Notes: a model not told the origin generated them from the letters alone. Shown: positions 46,229 to 58,262, counted from the stretch's first letter. The stretch: 64,000 nt of DNA from Tiliqua scincoides (GCF_035046505.1 NC_089821.1:31234348-31298347); one strand, 5' to 3'. Numbers and translations: made by a program.

Positions 46229-46621
46229 GTTCGCAGTGTTAGATAGCATTTTAGTTTGTATGCAAAGCCAAGATCCCCCAAATCAAAGATCCCCTAGTTA
46301 CAACTCAGATGTTTTAACACTCCCCTGTAGTGCCTTGATTTCATGCTTGTTTCTAATTGTTTGGACTTTTTCCATTTAAAATTATTATCGCTTCAGTCTT
46401 TGTATTATGACAGTCTGTAATATCCAGGCAAGAACTACTCTGTACCATTTTAAATGCTGTTAGGAATGCGTGCTACAATTTCATGATTAAATCCAGTAAT
46501 AGACAATGTTGTTATAAAGTCATACTTACTCCCCTTACTGTCACCTCTGAGATTCCTACAGAAGTAAAACACAATCTTTGTGTGCAGATAATCCATGCTG
46601 GAAAGGACCTCATATTCGCTT
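46229..46621 (+). other. RAG2: RAG2 3' UTR and downstream flank
   Basis: AT-rich sequence after the stop. A variant poly(A) signal ATTAAA occurs at 46486-46491 and would give a short 3' UTR of about 280 nt. A canonical AATAAA appears only at 47662-47667, beyond a MITE. Which is used cannot be told from sequence. Confidence 0.4.
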
Positions 46622-47025
46622 AGGGCCCAATCCTGAACTTGACCAGCGTCAGCACTGGATATCGTAAATGTGCTGTAAAATAAGGTGCTGGCAAGTAAGG
46701 AGCACTGGTGCTGGGGCCGCACCAGTGAGGCGCCAGCAGGGACATGCTGCCATCGGGGTTAAGTTCAACCACTGGGCAGCGGTGTGGCCTCTGGGGGGCA
46801 GAGAGAGGGCAGAACAAGGGCAGGAGAGGGTGGGAAGGAACTGGGGCAGGATTCTCATGATACTGAACTCCATGTCATGCCCATTGTGGGGCTTGGGGCT
46901 TTCCTCTGGAAAGTCCCTTTCTCCTGAGAAGACCTCTGGCTGCTTCCCGGCACCCGCTCAATATAGTGGAAGCTGCTTTGGCGCCACTGCTCCAGAGGGT
47001 TCCAGGAAGCTCAGGATTGGGCTGT
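46622..47025. mobile_element. Long-form MITE of the GCCCAATCCT family
   Basis: Left AGGGCCCAATCCTGAACTTG and right AAGCTCAGGATTGGGCTGT are inverted. The interior is GC-rich. Just downstream of RAG2. Confidence 0.65.
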
Positions 47026-47099
47026 TAGCCCAGTTGCAGATCAAGCTGGAGGGAGTTCATCAATCACTAGTGGGGAAAGGCTTCTTCCTGAGCTCTTAG

Positions 47100-47178
47100 A
47101 GCAACTGCTGAGAACAGACAATACTGACCTAGACGGGCCAGTGGTCAGATTATAGTATAAAGACACTTCATATGTTGC
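47100..47178 (+). mobile_element. LINE 3' end fragment
   Basis: TGACCTAGACGGGCCAGTGG, then ACTTCATATGTTG, resembles the terminal part of CR1-type elements (a variant 'CAGTATAAGGCAGCTTCATATGTTC' ending). Short and diverged. Confidence 0.4.
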
Positions 47179-47805
47179 CTACTCATGCACTGGCATTCAC
47201 TAATTCTTCTCACACACACACACATGCACATTTGTGGGCCAAATAATTGCAATTGCTATTATGATGTCCAACATAAGAGAGCCAATTTGTTCTTTCCTCA
47301 CATAACAATTGCAAAAGTGATAATACATTATCTATGATGAAAGAGTTGGAGATTGATGCAGGCCTTGTCCTAGCTTATAATCCTTAACACTGACTCTGTT
47401 CCTCCGACTTTTTCCTAGTAGAAGACCTGAGAGAAGCGACCTTTGGCCTTTGGACATTATGGCAGTCCAGGTGCCAGTCTAATACACAACATATGTGCCG
47501 CACAACTTTGAATACCTTGCTTCCCACAGCTGAGTTGCATTAGAGAGCTACTGCTCTCATTCTGAGTGACTGAGAGACTCGTCAGGAATGATATTGCTAC
47601 GCAGAAGGGTTTTTAAGTTTGACCATCAAAAAGCACAATGTTTTCTGTTCAGCTTTAATATAATAAACAACCCGTAAATGCAAAACTGGACTAACTTGAC
47701 ATGGTGTTAAACATGACATAATGTAGGCAAGAACATCCTTATTTGATCAGAACAGAATGAGTTACAGGAACAATACTGAAATAGATACTTGAGTGTTACG
47801 GACCA
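47179..47805. other. AT-rich non-coding spacer
   Basis: (CA)n at 47211-47224. A canonical AATAAA lies at 47662-47667 on +. Nothing else recognised. Confidence 0.35.
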
Positions 47806-48285
47806 ATCCTATTCACCAGCAGACATGCTGGCAGAAGTGACATTCCACCTGCGAGTGCAACGAGGCTGCCAGCACAATGGTTGGCGGCCATGTGCACAGG
47901 CTGTCAGAGGTGCCACTGTCCACTGGCACTGGAATGTTGGTAGGGGTGGGCAGTGGGAGGAATAGGGGCATTTCTGGATGAGGAGGGGGGAGGAAGCAGG
48001 GTGGGGGAGGAGGTGGGAGGGGTGGATCCATTTGCAATGGCACATACAGGAGCTTATCCCCTCCCCCTTTTCCCACCAGACATACATCACTGAATAGTTG
48101 GTGTAATCCTGAAGAGACCCATAAGTGGTCCCAGGGCTTCTGGGACAGTAAATAAAATTATTTTTTAAATTATTTTTACTTACCTTCCATTTGCCCTTGG
48201 GTCGCCTACCCCCCACCATAGGATGCATCACATATCTTTTTGACACAACTGCATTGGGACTGGTGGAAGAGGATATGATTAGGCT
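47806..48285. mobile_element. Long-form GC-rich MITE, diverged
   Basis: Left ACGGACCAATCCTATTCACC and right GAGGATATGATTAGGCTGTT keep the family termini loosely. The GC-rich centre (GGAGGTGGGAGGGGTGG) is like other long forms. Confidence 0.45.
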
Positions 48286-49308
48286 GTTAGGGTGCTCCCA
48301 TTGATGGGCATACAATCCCCATTGATGTCATGATGACAGGAGTATTGCTGATTCTTCAAGTCACCCTGGTTTCTTACCAAGCTCTACCAGGAGTTCACCT
48401 CCATAAAGATATTTGCATACAGCCGCATGTCAACAGCCATTGTTACTCAGAGTAACAACATCCAATGAGCCAGTATGGATGCAGTATTGTCCTTAGAGTT
48501 GGAAGACTTCAGTTCTTCATATCAGTGCTCAGCCACAAAAGACTTTTTGGCAATTTGCCGCTTCTCAACCAACCCCGCATTACAGAATCGTTGAGAGAAT
48601 AAAATGAGATAACCCAGGCATGCTGCACTGAGCTTGTTGTTGGCCAGATAGAAATGTGTGACAATCCCACACACGAATAAATGCAATTGTCTTCACACAT
48701 GCAGAGAAGATCATCTCCACACATTATTTCTTTACAAGACTTTTGCCACATCCAAAGTACCTTTCAAAGCTATTCCTGCATTGTTAATAAAAACTGTGAA
48801 TACTCAGCACCTGTGGAGAGATTATTACCTTCATGAGAGCCTAAATAGTTATTCTGGTTTACTTTTTTTTAAGATGGGTCTTCAGTCTCTAGATAATCAT
48901 TCTTTATTTATTCAGCCTGTAGTTTTGAGTTATGTAAAATGAATAAACAACTGACAAACTTCATCAGGAAAATCATTTTTCCCTGCATAGTTCCATTATG
49001 TAAATATCCGATAGAGAATTGGTCATTTTTCATTTGCCTGCAATGAGAGTAAATTGCGATAAGAGTATATGCCTACATGAAGACTGATTTAGGGTGATAC
49101 AATTATTCTTTCACAAGCCCAAAGTCTCATCCATTTCCAGAAGAGTTCCTTTCATTAAGCAGTATTGCTATTACTTAGCTACATAGTTACGTCTCCTAGC
49201 CTGGATAACCTACCGATGGTCCTACTAGAAACCTAACTAGATATGATTTTATTCATCTGATTGGCCCTCATGTGCTTTCTTTTTTAATGCAATAGTCATT
49301 TCCTAGAG
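48286..49308. other. AT-rich non-coding spacer, candidate conserved element at 48890-49180
   Basis: 48890-49180 is repeat-free and AT-rich (ATGAATAAACAACTGACAAA, ATGTAAATATCCGATAGAG). It lies in the RAG2-RAG1 intergenic region. TCCTAGAG at 49301-49308 is the putative target repeat of the next element. Confidence 0.25.
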
Positions 49309-49620
49309 CAGTGTTTCTCAAACTGTGGGTTGGGACCCACTAAATGGATCATGAGCCAATTTCAAGTAGGTGCCCATTCATTTCAATGTGCATTAATGTG
49401 CACATTCATTTCAATGTGCATTAAAAATAATGGACTTAATGCTACCATGGTATGTGACTGTATTAGGGGAAATGTTACTGTACTTTTAACAGGCTTCTAT
49501 GTATATGATTTTAACAATGATAGACAGTGGGGCTTATTCCTGGGTAAGTGTGAATAGGATTGCAGCCTTTGAAATGTTTGGGGATTTTTTTTTTCAACAG
49601 ATCAGTAACTGATTGGGACA
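49309..49620 (+). mobile_element. hAT-type MITE, right end lost
   Basis: Starts CAGTGTTTCTCAAACTGTGG after TCCTAGAG. The body matches 655-1009, including the captured GTGAATAGGATTGCAGCC segment near 49550, with a local duplication of TTCATTTCAATGTGCATTAA. The right terminus is not recognisable. Confidence 0.65.
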
Positions 49621-50530
49621 GTTAGAAGTGTTCGTCTTTATTTTAAATCATTTTTAAAAGTTATAATACAGGTAAGTTATATAAGTAAAGGAGCGGTAGC
49701 AAACATAATCATGCTTGCCAAAAACAAAAACAGTTTGAAACATTGCCCTGAACACACACATACATTTTAAGGTCCAGGAGAGAGCTCTTGAGTGGGGGAG
49801 GGGGGCTCTGCACATTTTTGGTGTGTTGAAGGAAAGCCAGCTGTGCTGTGCTCCAGTTAACTTTCAATGTCACCAACAGATTCTTGCCTACCCTTCTCTG
49901 TGGGTCTTTTAAAATGTTAATGACTTTTTTACAAGGTGAAGAGCAGATATAATGTGCATATAAATGCATATTTGGTTTTTTACTCATAAGAGGAGAGGCA
50001 AGACTGAGAGCTGATCTGTCAGACAACCAATGAAGAAACTACCTTGATTCTGGTTAAGAATGGTATATCTGTTTTTGTTGTAGATCTACACTCTCTGGAC
50101 CTATCTGCCCTATTAGAAACATTATGTGGGGCAGCTCCTCTTTGTCCGTGACTTTCCATGATGTGAACTTGGGAGAGAGAGATGCTCTTGCTTTTAGGCC
50201 GGCATTTTTTGATCCCTTCTAATTTTATGATCTCCAACAAACTACTGAACAGTGCCTCTGAGCAGGTGTGCTCCTAAACTTCAGTGTCACCGAGTCTCAG
50301 GGCTGCACTCCATGCTGGAGTATGGCTTCTCCTCATTCAGTCAGGCTATGTATGAGGTGAGATTCTGCCCAGGACCCATAAAAGGGCAGTTCAGGGGCTA
50401 AATAGTACCTGAGTCCAGGATCAAAAAGGGGGCCCAGCAGCCAAAGGAGGGGAGCTGGAAATTTCCTGCGATCTCAGAAAATGTTTACTTATATTGTGTG
50501 AAAATAACATTCACATTTTGTGTACACCTA
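49621..50530. other. Non-coding spacer, nothing recognised
   Basis: AT-rich with a G-rich patch at 49793-49807. No repeat family seen. Confidence 0.3.
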
Positions 50531-50877
50531 CAGAGTCTCTCAACCAGAAGTACTCATAGACTGGTAGTACTTACAGTGGAGTCTGGTGGTACCTGTGGGA
50601 CCCCCTTCCCCAGACTTCTGCTATCTGGCAGTGAAACCAGCAACACAATGCAACAAGCAGAAGTAGGAGGCTCAGCTCAGCAACCAGAGCTCCAACATGC
50701 GCTTTTTGTGCGCTCAGAAAAGCCCTCCTGTTCACCCTGAACCTCACACTGGTGTTTGTCACATTGCATCTGGCCTCCCAATCTGGAAGTAACTAGTGAT
50801 GACATCATCACTAGTTACTTCCATTGGGTGAACCATGCAAAGTGGTACAGCAGGGGACAAATGTTTGAGAAATGCTG
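50531..50877. mobile_element. hAT-like MITE with a near-perfect internal palindrome
   Basis: Left CAGAGTCTCTCAACCAGAAG and right ACAAATGTTTGAGAAATGCTG are compatible with hAT ends (CAGnGTTTCTCAACC). 50785-50822 is an 18-bp perfect inverted repeat (arm GGAAGTAACTAGTGATGA) with a 2-base centre. Confidence 0.55.
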
Positions 50878-50884
50878 TTTTTTA

Positions 50885-52435
50885 CCAAGGCACACCCAAT
50901 AAAGACGCCAGACTGAGGTTTGGGATAAAACAGGGCCAGTTTTATTTAAATAATAAATGCAACAGAGCTAGATGGGAAAAGGGGGAAAGTAGCCCACCCA
51001 ATATACCATGTCCTAAAATTGGGGGAAATGGACCGAGCCGTTTACCTTGGGGGGGGGGCTCAAGGGTGAACCATCTGACTCAAGTTGTCATCAGTCCTTC
51101 GATTGTATGCAGCCTGTCAACATCAAACCAAAAGGGACAGGGCAGCCAGACCACTTGGCCCACAGGACAAGCCATGCAAGTCTAGTCAGTTCGGTCAAGG
51201 GGTTTGCCAGCCTGCCTCGTCGAGCCAGCCAGGCATCATGTGAGTGGTCCTGACTCGCCCCCGACCTTGCTGCCCTGGATGGACACCAAGTTGTCCTGCT
51301 GTCACCTGGATCCAGCCTGGGTGGCTGGGAGCTCCCCAGGAGCAGGGGTCTCCTTGGGGGTAGAGGCCTCCTCGGGAGTAAGACCCAAGTACTCGCAGAA
51401 CTGGGGTCCCATACAGAGCACCTACCCAGGAGGAGGAATAAGGACCAGCTGGGACGTGGTTAGGAGGGGTGGGGCCGGCCCAAGAGGGAAGAGGCCTCAT
51501 AAGGAGCCTGGAGAGGGAAGAGAGAGGTTGCTCCTCTCCAGAGGGGAGTAAGGCCTGAGGAAAGCCAGAGGGAAAGCAGCATCCCTGCCTAAGGGACAGG
51601 AGAGAGGTCTCCAGAGGGAGGGCAAGGGCATCTGCCCGCCCACCCTGGAGAGAGGAGGCTGGGGGGGGAGACTTCCCTGACCCAGGACCCTCCTGGACAG
51701 GGAGGGCAACCTCTAGAGAGACGGGATCATGGAGATGGGGGATTGAAGTCAGCTACACCCCGTGGGGGCCAGCTGGCTGGGGAACCAGAACAGAGACATC
51801 AGGGCCCCCCCCCCCCCCAAGGCCAGGCAGCCAGACTCCAACCAGCAGAGTTACATCCACTGAGAGCTCTGACCTCGGGCCAAGGGATTTGGAGCTGAAG
51901 GCTGGTGCTGACACTGCCCAGAAACAGGGAGGGTCAGGTCCAGAGACCATCCGACTTCAGTGACACCAGTCAGCATGATGTATGTAGGTCTGTGAAGTAA
52001 CAGTCCTCATGAATGTGAAACGACTGACGCTATTAAACCGCCTCTGTCAAACAACTGTACCCGCCTCCCGTCTGTTAATCCATCGCCAACCATTGTTCAA
52101 GGACCGGGTAAGCCCCTTGCGCTTGCCTACAACCCCAGGGAAGGGGCCGCCTCCCGCTATGAACATTACACCTACCTACCCCACTCTGCACACCTCAAGT
52201 CAAGTGACCAATTGGGGAGAAATTCACAGAAACCCATCCCTAAAACAGTCTGGGGTAAGCAACAACAACAAAAAAAAAACACCATTTTTTTTAATCCATA
52301 GAAATTATGATCCAATAGAGAAGGGAAGGCAAAGAAACTTTGTACACCTGATTATATTCCTCTCAGAGGCCCTTCAGCTGCTGCTGCCTGGTTCACTCCC
52401 TCAGAGCCCTTTGACTCAGCAAGGGCTTCTCACCA
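50885..52435. other. GC-rich block, unclassified
   Basis: Rich in GGGAG and CCTCC words, especially 51240-51960, with a C-run at about 51808-51819. Open frames occur on both strands but have low complexity. Ends are not defined by a repeat I recognise: on the - strand the right side starts with AATAAAACTGGCCCTG (near 50930-50945). It may be a GC-rich repeat of unknown class. Confidence 0.3.
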
Positions 52436-52535
52436 CTTAGTGACACTTGTTTCCTCCACTGACATAACACATACCTCACATTGGCTGAGCTGAGGAAGAC
52501 TGTGCCATGTCAGTGGAGGAAGTCAGTCACTGAGG
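52436..52535. repeat. Fold-back repeat with 28-bp arms
   Basis: CTTAGTGACACTTGTTTCCT then CCACTGACA on the left is the imperfect complement of TGTCAGTGGAGGAAGTCAGT then CACTGAGG on the right, with about 45 bases between. Element boundaries unknown. Confidence 0.6.
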
Positions 52536-53093
52536 CAAGGGCAGACATAAGGCACACAAAGAGGACTCTGGAATCTGTTTGAATGAATCTGTTGATGGGC
52601 CTGTTAGGCTGGAAGTGACATGTTCGTTTATCATACGCCATTTGGGACCTAGCTGACCTCTTCCCGAGGAGGTCCCAGCCAGACCAAAGAGGAAGCCAAC
52701 AGCTGATTAACATCCTCCCTCTAGCAAAGTGATAGGGCAATACTAAAGACTCATAGGCATCCTCTCAGTGGCAAATATTTAAAATTCCATGGGTGAAGTG
52801 TGGCTTGGCAGAAAACGGAAGTGGTGGGAAGAAAAATGGTTAAGCATCTCTTCCCATTCCTCAAGGCTTCTTTGTCTATATTGCCCCTTCCTAGGAAAAG
52901 CAGATATTATGTTTTTGTTCCTTGTGTGTATGTCCTGTAACCTGCAGTTAGTGTGCCCTGTCCATCATTTGCCACCAACTACTACATCCTTCATAGCACC
53001 ATCATGAGTGCCAGGCTGAGCAAGAAAGGATGAAAGGTAGGGAATACTACCAAAAGTTAGGAAAACAAGAAAAGTCTGAAGAAAGGGATTAGA

Positions 53094-53918
53094 AGAACAT
53101 AAGAAGAACCCTGCTAGGCCAAACTAGTCCAGCTTCCTATATCTCACAGTGGCTCACCAAATACCTCAGGGAGCACACAAGCCCAGGGCATCCAAGAGGA
53201 ATTTTAACATGGGACGCAAAATTTCTTTTGGGCCCTTTACCAAAGGGGGAAGGGGTAAAACAAAACAGGGGGAGGGTTGCAATGGGAGCAGGTAGTATGG
53301 GATTGGGGGGGCAAAACAGGATGGGGTGGTGGCAACAACCAGAATAGTCTTTGGAGCCCTGGTCTACTGGGCTTCCCAATGCAGAACCAGGTTTTCCTGC
53401 CTATATGGCACTGGTAGCTAGATACAGTAATTCAGAAAACCAAACACACTCCTAGTGCATCCTGCACGAGCAGCAAATCTGGGTGAGATCAGAAAATGTA
53501 AGATCTCAGGAAAATTCTGGGGCCTCTCTTTTCACTCCTGGCCCCCCCTTTTTTTTTACCTTGGGCCCTAGTACAAATTACCCCCTGAACCCTGCTCTCA
53601 TGGACCCTGCACAAGACAACAAGATATTTACATCCTGTTGCCAATCCCTTGTACCGGGCTTTCATAGACATACTACTTCTAAAACTAGGAGGCTGCATAC
53701 AGTCACCATTGCTTGTATCCTGTGATGGTCTTTTCTTCCATAAATCTGTCCAATCTCCTTTGAAAGGCATCTAGGCCAGATGCCATCAGCACATCCTGTG
53801 GCAAAGAGTTCCACAGATTAATTATACGCTGGATAAATAAATATTTTCTTTTGTTTGTTCTAACTCACCTGATACTCAAGTTTAGTGGATATCCCCTAGT
53901 TCTGGTGTTGTGTGAGAG
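53094..53918 (-). mobile_element. CR1-like LINE 3' end, split by a hAT MITE
   Basis: On the - strand: CAACACCAGAACTAGGGGAT, GTGGAACTCTTTGCCACAGG, AGGAGATTGGACAGATTTAT, then after the insert GTGAGCCACTGTGAGATATA and GCAGGGTTCTTCTTATG. It extends a little further 5' than the other CR1 ends here. Interrupted at 53184-53609. Confidence 0.8.
53184..53609. mobile_element. hAT-like MITE inserted in the CR1 copy
   Basis: Starts CAGGGCATCC and ends TCATGGACCCTG. An inner GGGCCC lies near each end. Flanking 8-mers CACAAGCC (53176-53183) and CACAAGAC (53610-53617) agree at 7 of 8, giving a clear hAT-size target duplication inside the CR1 sequence. 426 bp. Confidence 0.75.
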
Positions 53919-55662
53919 GCACTGGAGCGAAGGGGGGCGGGGAAGGTAAGATGGGTCATGGGGAACACTCTGGAAGAATGGGAGGGTCATGGATGGAAAG
54001 AGGGAGCAAAGGACTGAAGAAGAGAATGGAAGGAATTGGAGGGTGGTTCTGAAGCTGAGAAGTTGAAGGAGCAGTAATGAAGAACCTGAGGAAAATAAGT
54101 ATATGTGACAGGTTGGGGTAATGGCAAGGAAGTCCCCATTTCCACTAGTTTTCAACAACAAACAATCCCCTTGCATGCCCACTTCTTCAGTTCCATTGTT
54201 TTTGATCTAAAGAATATGCAAATTGGATGAGCATGAGATTTATCCATGGATAAAGAAGAGATGTTAAATCTTTATTAATCAAAGAGTTTATTCAAAAACA
54301 ATTTTAGCAATAAAGAAAAATGAACAGTATAAAGTCCTAGAAAAAAGGTCAACATAGCATTTAAAAAATCTTATATATATATATATATAAGTTGGCAACT
54401 GCGTGATTAAGCAACCAGAGGGTTTAGGATATATATATATAATCAGCAATGATACAGCCATCTCTTGTGGGTGCAAGGAACTGATATCAGGATTTTTCTC
54501 TCTCAGTGTTATGCCATTCCCTGAAAAAGAAAAACCAATTCTACATATCTTCAATGCCATAGAACTGTACCATGATTTAAAGTCTTGGAAACTGATGATT
54601 CAAATATTTGGTCATCCAACTTTTCCATATTTAAATTAGTTGTTTTAAAATGATCATGGTAAATCATTCTCCTAATTCAGATGGAAAGGGAGTTTTGAAT
54701 GAGTGGCAACCCTGAAATCAAGAACCTTCCGTGAACTTAAATAGCGACAAAATTAAACAATATGGTAGAACACCCAAAACAATGTCAATTGGCAAGATGT
54801 CCAGAAAGTTGTTTCACAATTTCTGGCCTCCTGATTCACAACTCACTTAAATCAAAATGACATTGGTAAGGTTCAACCAGCTAAATTAATGTAACAATTA
54901 ATTAGTTTAGCTTAGATCCCAGCTCCTTGGCAATGGATCAAGGTGCCTGTTAACACACTTTACAGGCCTTTAGACAATACAGCTAGAGAACATGATTGCC
55001 AAAAGAAGTTGTTGTCAATACAACAACCAACAACAAACTTCTCCGCCAACAAAGCAAGCATTTGAAGTATTTAAACCAATTTAGAATACAAAAGAAACAG
55101 AATTTGGAAGAGTAGAAGTGCTTATATAAAGCTGCTTCAAATCCCAAATAGCTTCACAAAGAACTATTCGCCTGCCCATGAGTCAATACACATTTCAATA
55201 TATTTAGGCAATAAAAAAAAATGGTCTCATTCAAATGTGTGCCTGTGTAGGGAGCCCATTGTTTTTCTAGCTGCTCCTCACAAAAGGATCACTTGCAAGA
55301 CTATTTTTGTGAAAATGAGTTCAAAACTTCTCAGCAACAAAGATCCTTTTGTTTCAGTGTTGTGACAACAGAGAGAAAGAGAAAGCAAAATTTCAATTCA
55401 AGTTTATACAGGGCAAAAAGAAAACCTCCAAAAAACTCTCAACAACCCAAAATACACTCGACCTTCTTTTATAGCTTACATGGGCCAAGGAAACCTGACT
55501 CATGCTATCCACTGCCAAATGTCTTGGGATTTAATAGCGTCACTTCTAAACAAATACCTCAACTGTAAATGTTGAACATTGCTTTGCACTCCTATGGCAC
55601 ACATGTTACCAAGAAGCTGTGTGGTTCAGAGTGCTTGAATTTCTCTGGGGCACACGTATACT
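53919..55662. other. AT-rich non-coding spacer
   Basis: (TA)n tracts at 54371-54389 and 54430-54441. Nothing else recognised. Confidence 0.35.
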
Positions 55663-55902
55663 GGGTACCCAATCCTATCCCAGGCAACTACCCCATGCTA
55701 CATCAGCGCCAAAAGGGCCACCACTGTATCATGTAGGACCAGGAAAACAGCCTGAGGTCTCCTTAGGGTAATATCATTCCTTTACCCAATGAAGAGCCTC
55801 AGCAACCCAGATGGGTCTCCTTGGAGCTGTGCCTGCTGGCACAGAACCAAGAAGACCCATGTCAGGCTCCAAGGCCCAGGAGGGAGGATAGGATTTGTCC
55901 CC
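55663..55902. mobile_element. Short-form MITE of the CCAATCCTATCC family
   Basis: Left GGGTACCCAATCCTATCCC and right GAGGATAGGATTTGTCCCC are inverted. An inner stem uses GGTCTCCTT on both sides. 240 bp. Confidence 0.55.
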
Positions 55903-57114
55903 ACCTCCACCTGGGCCTAAGCCACCTACTGACCTGATCACCCTCCCAGCTTTGAGTTAGTCCAAAGATTTGGTGGTCCTCTTTTCTAACAACCCCAGTC
56001 CTGCATCCATACAAAAGCAATAAACATACAGAATTTGCATGAATGAAATAACAAATATCATAAGATGGTTACATGACAAAGGTATTATTTTAAAACATGT
56101 AATCTATTTCTAACTTATTTAAATCTATTATCTTGGTAATCTTGATATCCTTCTTGTATACTAAATCAAATATTAAAAATAATAATATGATCAAGCAAAA
56201 TGCATTTCTATTTGCAAACAGCCTAGCTCTAACACATTATGTGGAAATAATTCCCATTTATTTCATTGGGCCCTGATCCAGCAGAGACATGTAGCTGATA
56301 AAGATGCACAGGTACATTTCCATCCACATTGTGATGCTGATTAAACAGGCCCATCGGAATTGGCAGGTTACATTCCCACCTGGGTCAGGAGTAATCACAT
56401 GCTACTTGGAAGCTGGTTGAGGGCCATGGAATTTATTCCCATAAAATGTCTTTGAGACCAAGATGAAACTTATTGTCATTATTGGAATAGTACAATTCAA
56501 AAAGTTAAAAAAAAAAAAATTGTATACTATTCAATGCATACAAATACAAAATACTTATACGTAATTAACTCCAAACACTGCTATGAAATTAAAACAATAG
56601 GAAATACTTTAAGAAAAAAATGGTTGAAACAATTTTTAATGCTTAGAAAAACATTAAAAGATAAAATACTTCCCCCCCCCCCAAAAAAAAGACAAGAGGA
56701 TGTAGTAAAAAGATGTGCTGTTGTTCTCCAATACCCTGACAGATATCCTAGTGTATGAATGATATTATACTGAAATAATGAAAGATAAGCAGCATCACAG
56801 ATGTGTAATATGGTATTCTCAGAACAGCCCTGTGAGGTATGTAATGTATGAGGTATGTAAATATGCTTCCCATTTACTAGTGAGGCAGAAAGATTAAATC
56901 ATGAACTATAAATATTAGCACCAAGAACAGCTGATAGTAAAATAGGGCGCCAACTGGTAAAGTAGTGCAGTAGGGTGTGTGTAGAGTGTATTGTATTGAA
57001 GAGGTGCTGTATTATGATGTATTATCTTATAGCCCCAATCTGGAGAAAATTATCTGCACTTAAATCCCATTAAAATTAGTGGAAATTTAGTCACAAGCTA
57101 GTAACTTGTCTCTG
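55903..57114. other. AT-rich flank, possible distal RAG1 3' UTR
   Basis: On the - strand a canonical AATAAA lies at 56257-56262, about 2 kb after the RAG1 stop, compatible with the long 3' UTR known for RAG1 mRNA. An A-run lies at 56507-56519 and a C-run at 56672-56682. Confidence 0.3.
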
Positions 57115-57440
57115 TGGGCTGCAACCTTAAATTAATCTAGTAGGGAGTAAGCCCCATTAGACACAATAAAACATACTGCTGGAAAGACCTGCATAGGATT
57201 GCACTGTTAATTTAATTGGATTTCAGTGTGACTAACTTTTTTCTGAAACAAAACTCAAGAATGCAATCTTATGCATGTCACAGAAGTAAGCCTCACAGAG
57301 TTAAGTAAGATTTACTCCCAGTTAAGTGTGTATAGGACTGAACCCTATGATTGCAATTCTATACACATTTACCTGGGAGTAGGTCCCATTAAACTGAATA
57401 GAGTTTATATCTGAGTAGACTGGCACAAGCATGCACTGTT
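57115..57440. mobile_element. Three adjacent copies of the CTGGGAGTAAG palindromic MITE
   Basis: About 57117-57209 (GGGAGTAAGCCCCATTAGAC ... GCATAGGATTGCACTG), 57262-57348 (GCAATCTTATGCATG ... TTTACTCCCAGTTAAGTGTG) and 57351-57440 (GATTGCAATTCTATACAC, CTGGGAGTAGGTCCCATTAA ... GCATGCACTG). The second is in the opposite orientation to the others. They would lie within RAG1 3' UTR if the poly(A) site at 56257 is used. Confidence 0.7.
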
Positions 57441-58262
57441 AATATTTTTGATATGTCTTATATTGGCATTACTTCATTGATGTTAAGAAACCAATACTGA
57501 TAGTCTGATATACAAAATATGGAAATATAATGTTCCATATTATACAGAAATATATAATTACCAACAGCTACCAAAATGCAAATTCATTAAAAAGAAATTT
57601 TAAAAAATATAGAACTGTTTAAAATTATTTTAACATATACATTGGCTTGCATTTTAAAGATGCTGCAGAGGTTATCATTTAAAACTTCAACCTACTTTTC
57701 ACTTTTGTGCAGTACTGGAAGCTTTGAGACCCAATTGAAGCCTAAAGATGCAATCCAGTTACAAATATTAAAAAATATTTAATCAACAGCTGATATTTCT
57801 CAACATTTGGTGTCAACATTTGATACCCTAATTGGAGTTTATCTCAAGGTCTCTATGCTGTGAATATATTTAGAAACTGGTAGCTAACGATATAAAATCT
57901 TAAACTACTAAGCAAAATACAGTTATGGATATAAAGTTTCCATTTACTCTGTGCGTTATAACCCTCTCTGAACATCTTCCCAAACCTTTTCCCAAAACTC
58001 CTGAGCTGTTGAAAACATACTATATACCAAGGTTAAATTACCACATCCTTTCCATTTTTCTCTTAAGCCCTGGCTGGTAAACCACACCAGCTTCCTAACA
58101 TACATTACTATGTTCTGGAACCTGTGGTCCAGAACCGCCTAGCATCAAAAGCCTTTGTGAAAGGACAAAATCCTTAACCACTTGGTGTAAAACAGGGCTA
58201 CATCCAAGCCTTTCTGCACTGCATTAAAGGCAACTCAACTGAAAAACCAAGGTTGATTTTCC
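57441..58262 (-). other. RAG1: RAG1 3' UTR, proximal part
   Basis: AT-rich sequence directly after the RAG1 stop, free of recognisable repeats. No canonical poly(A) signal is near the stop, in line with a long UTR. Confidence 0.5.

Noticed and set aside
51195-51709. Possible gene in the GC-rich block
   Set aside because: Frames on both strands are equally open and low in complexity. No start context, splice signal or family resemblance.
54371-54441. AT-rich region as a replication origin
   Set aside because: Only (TA)n microsatellites; nothing specific supports an origin.
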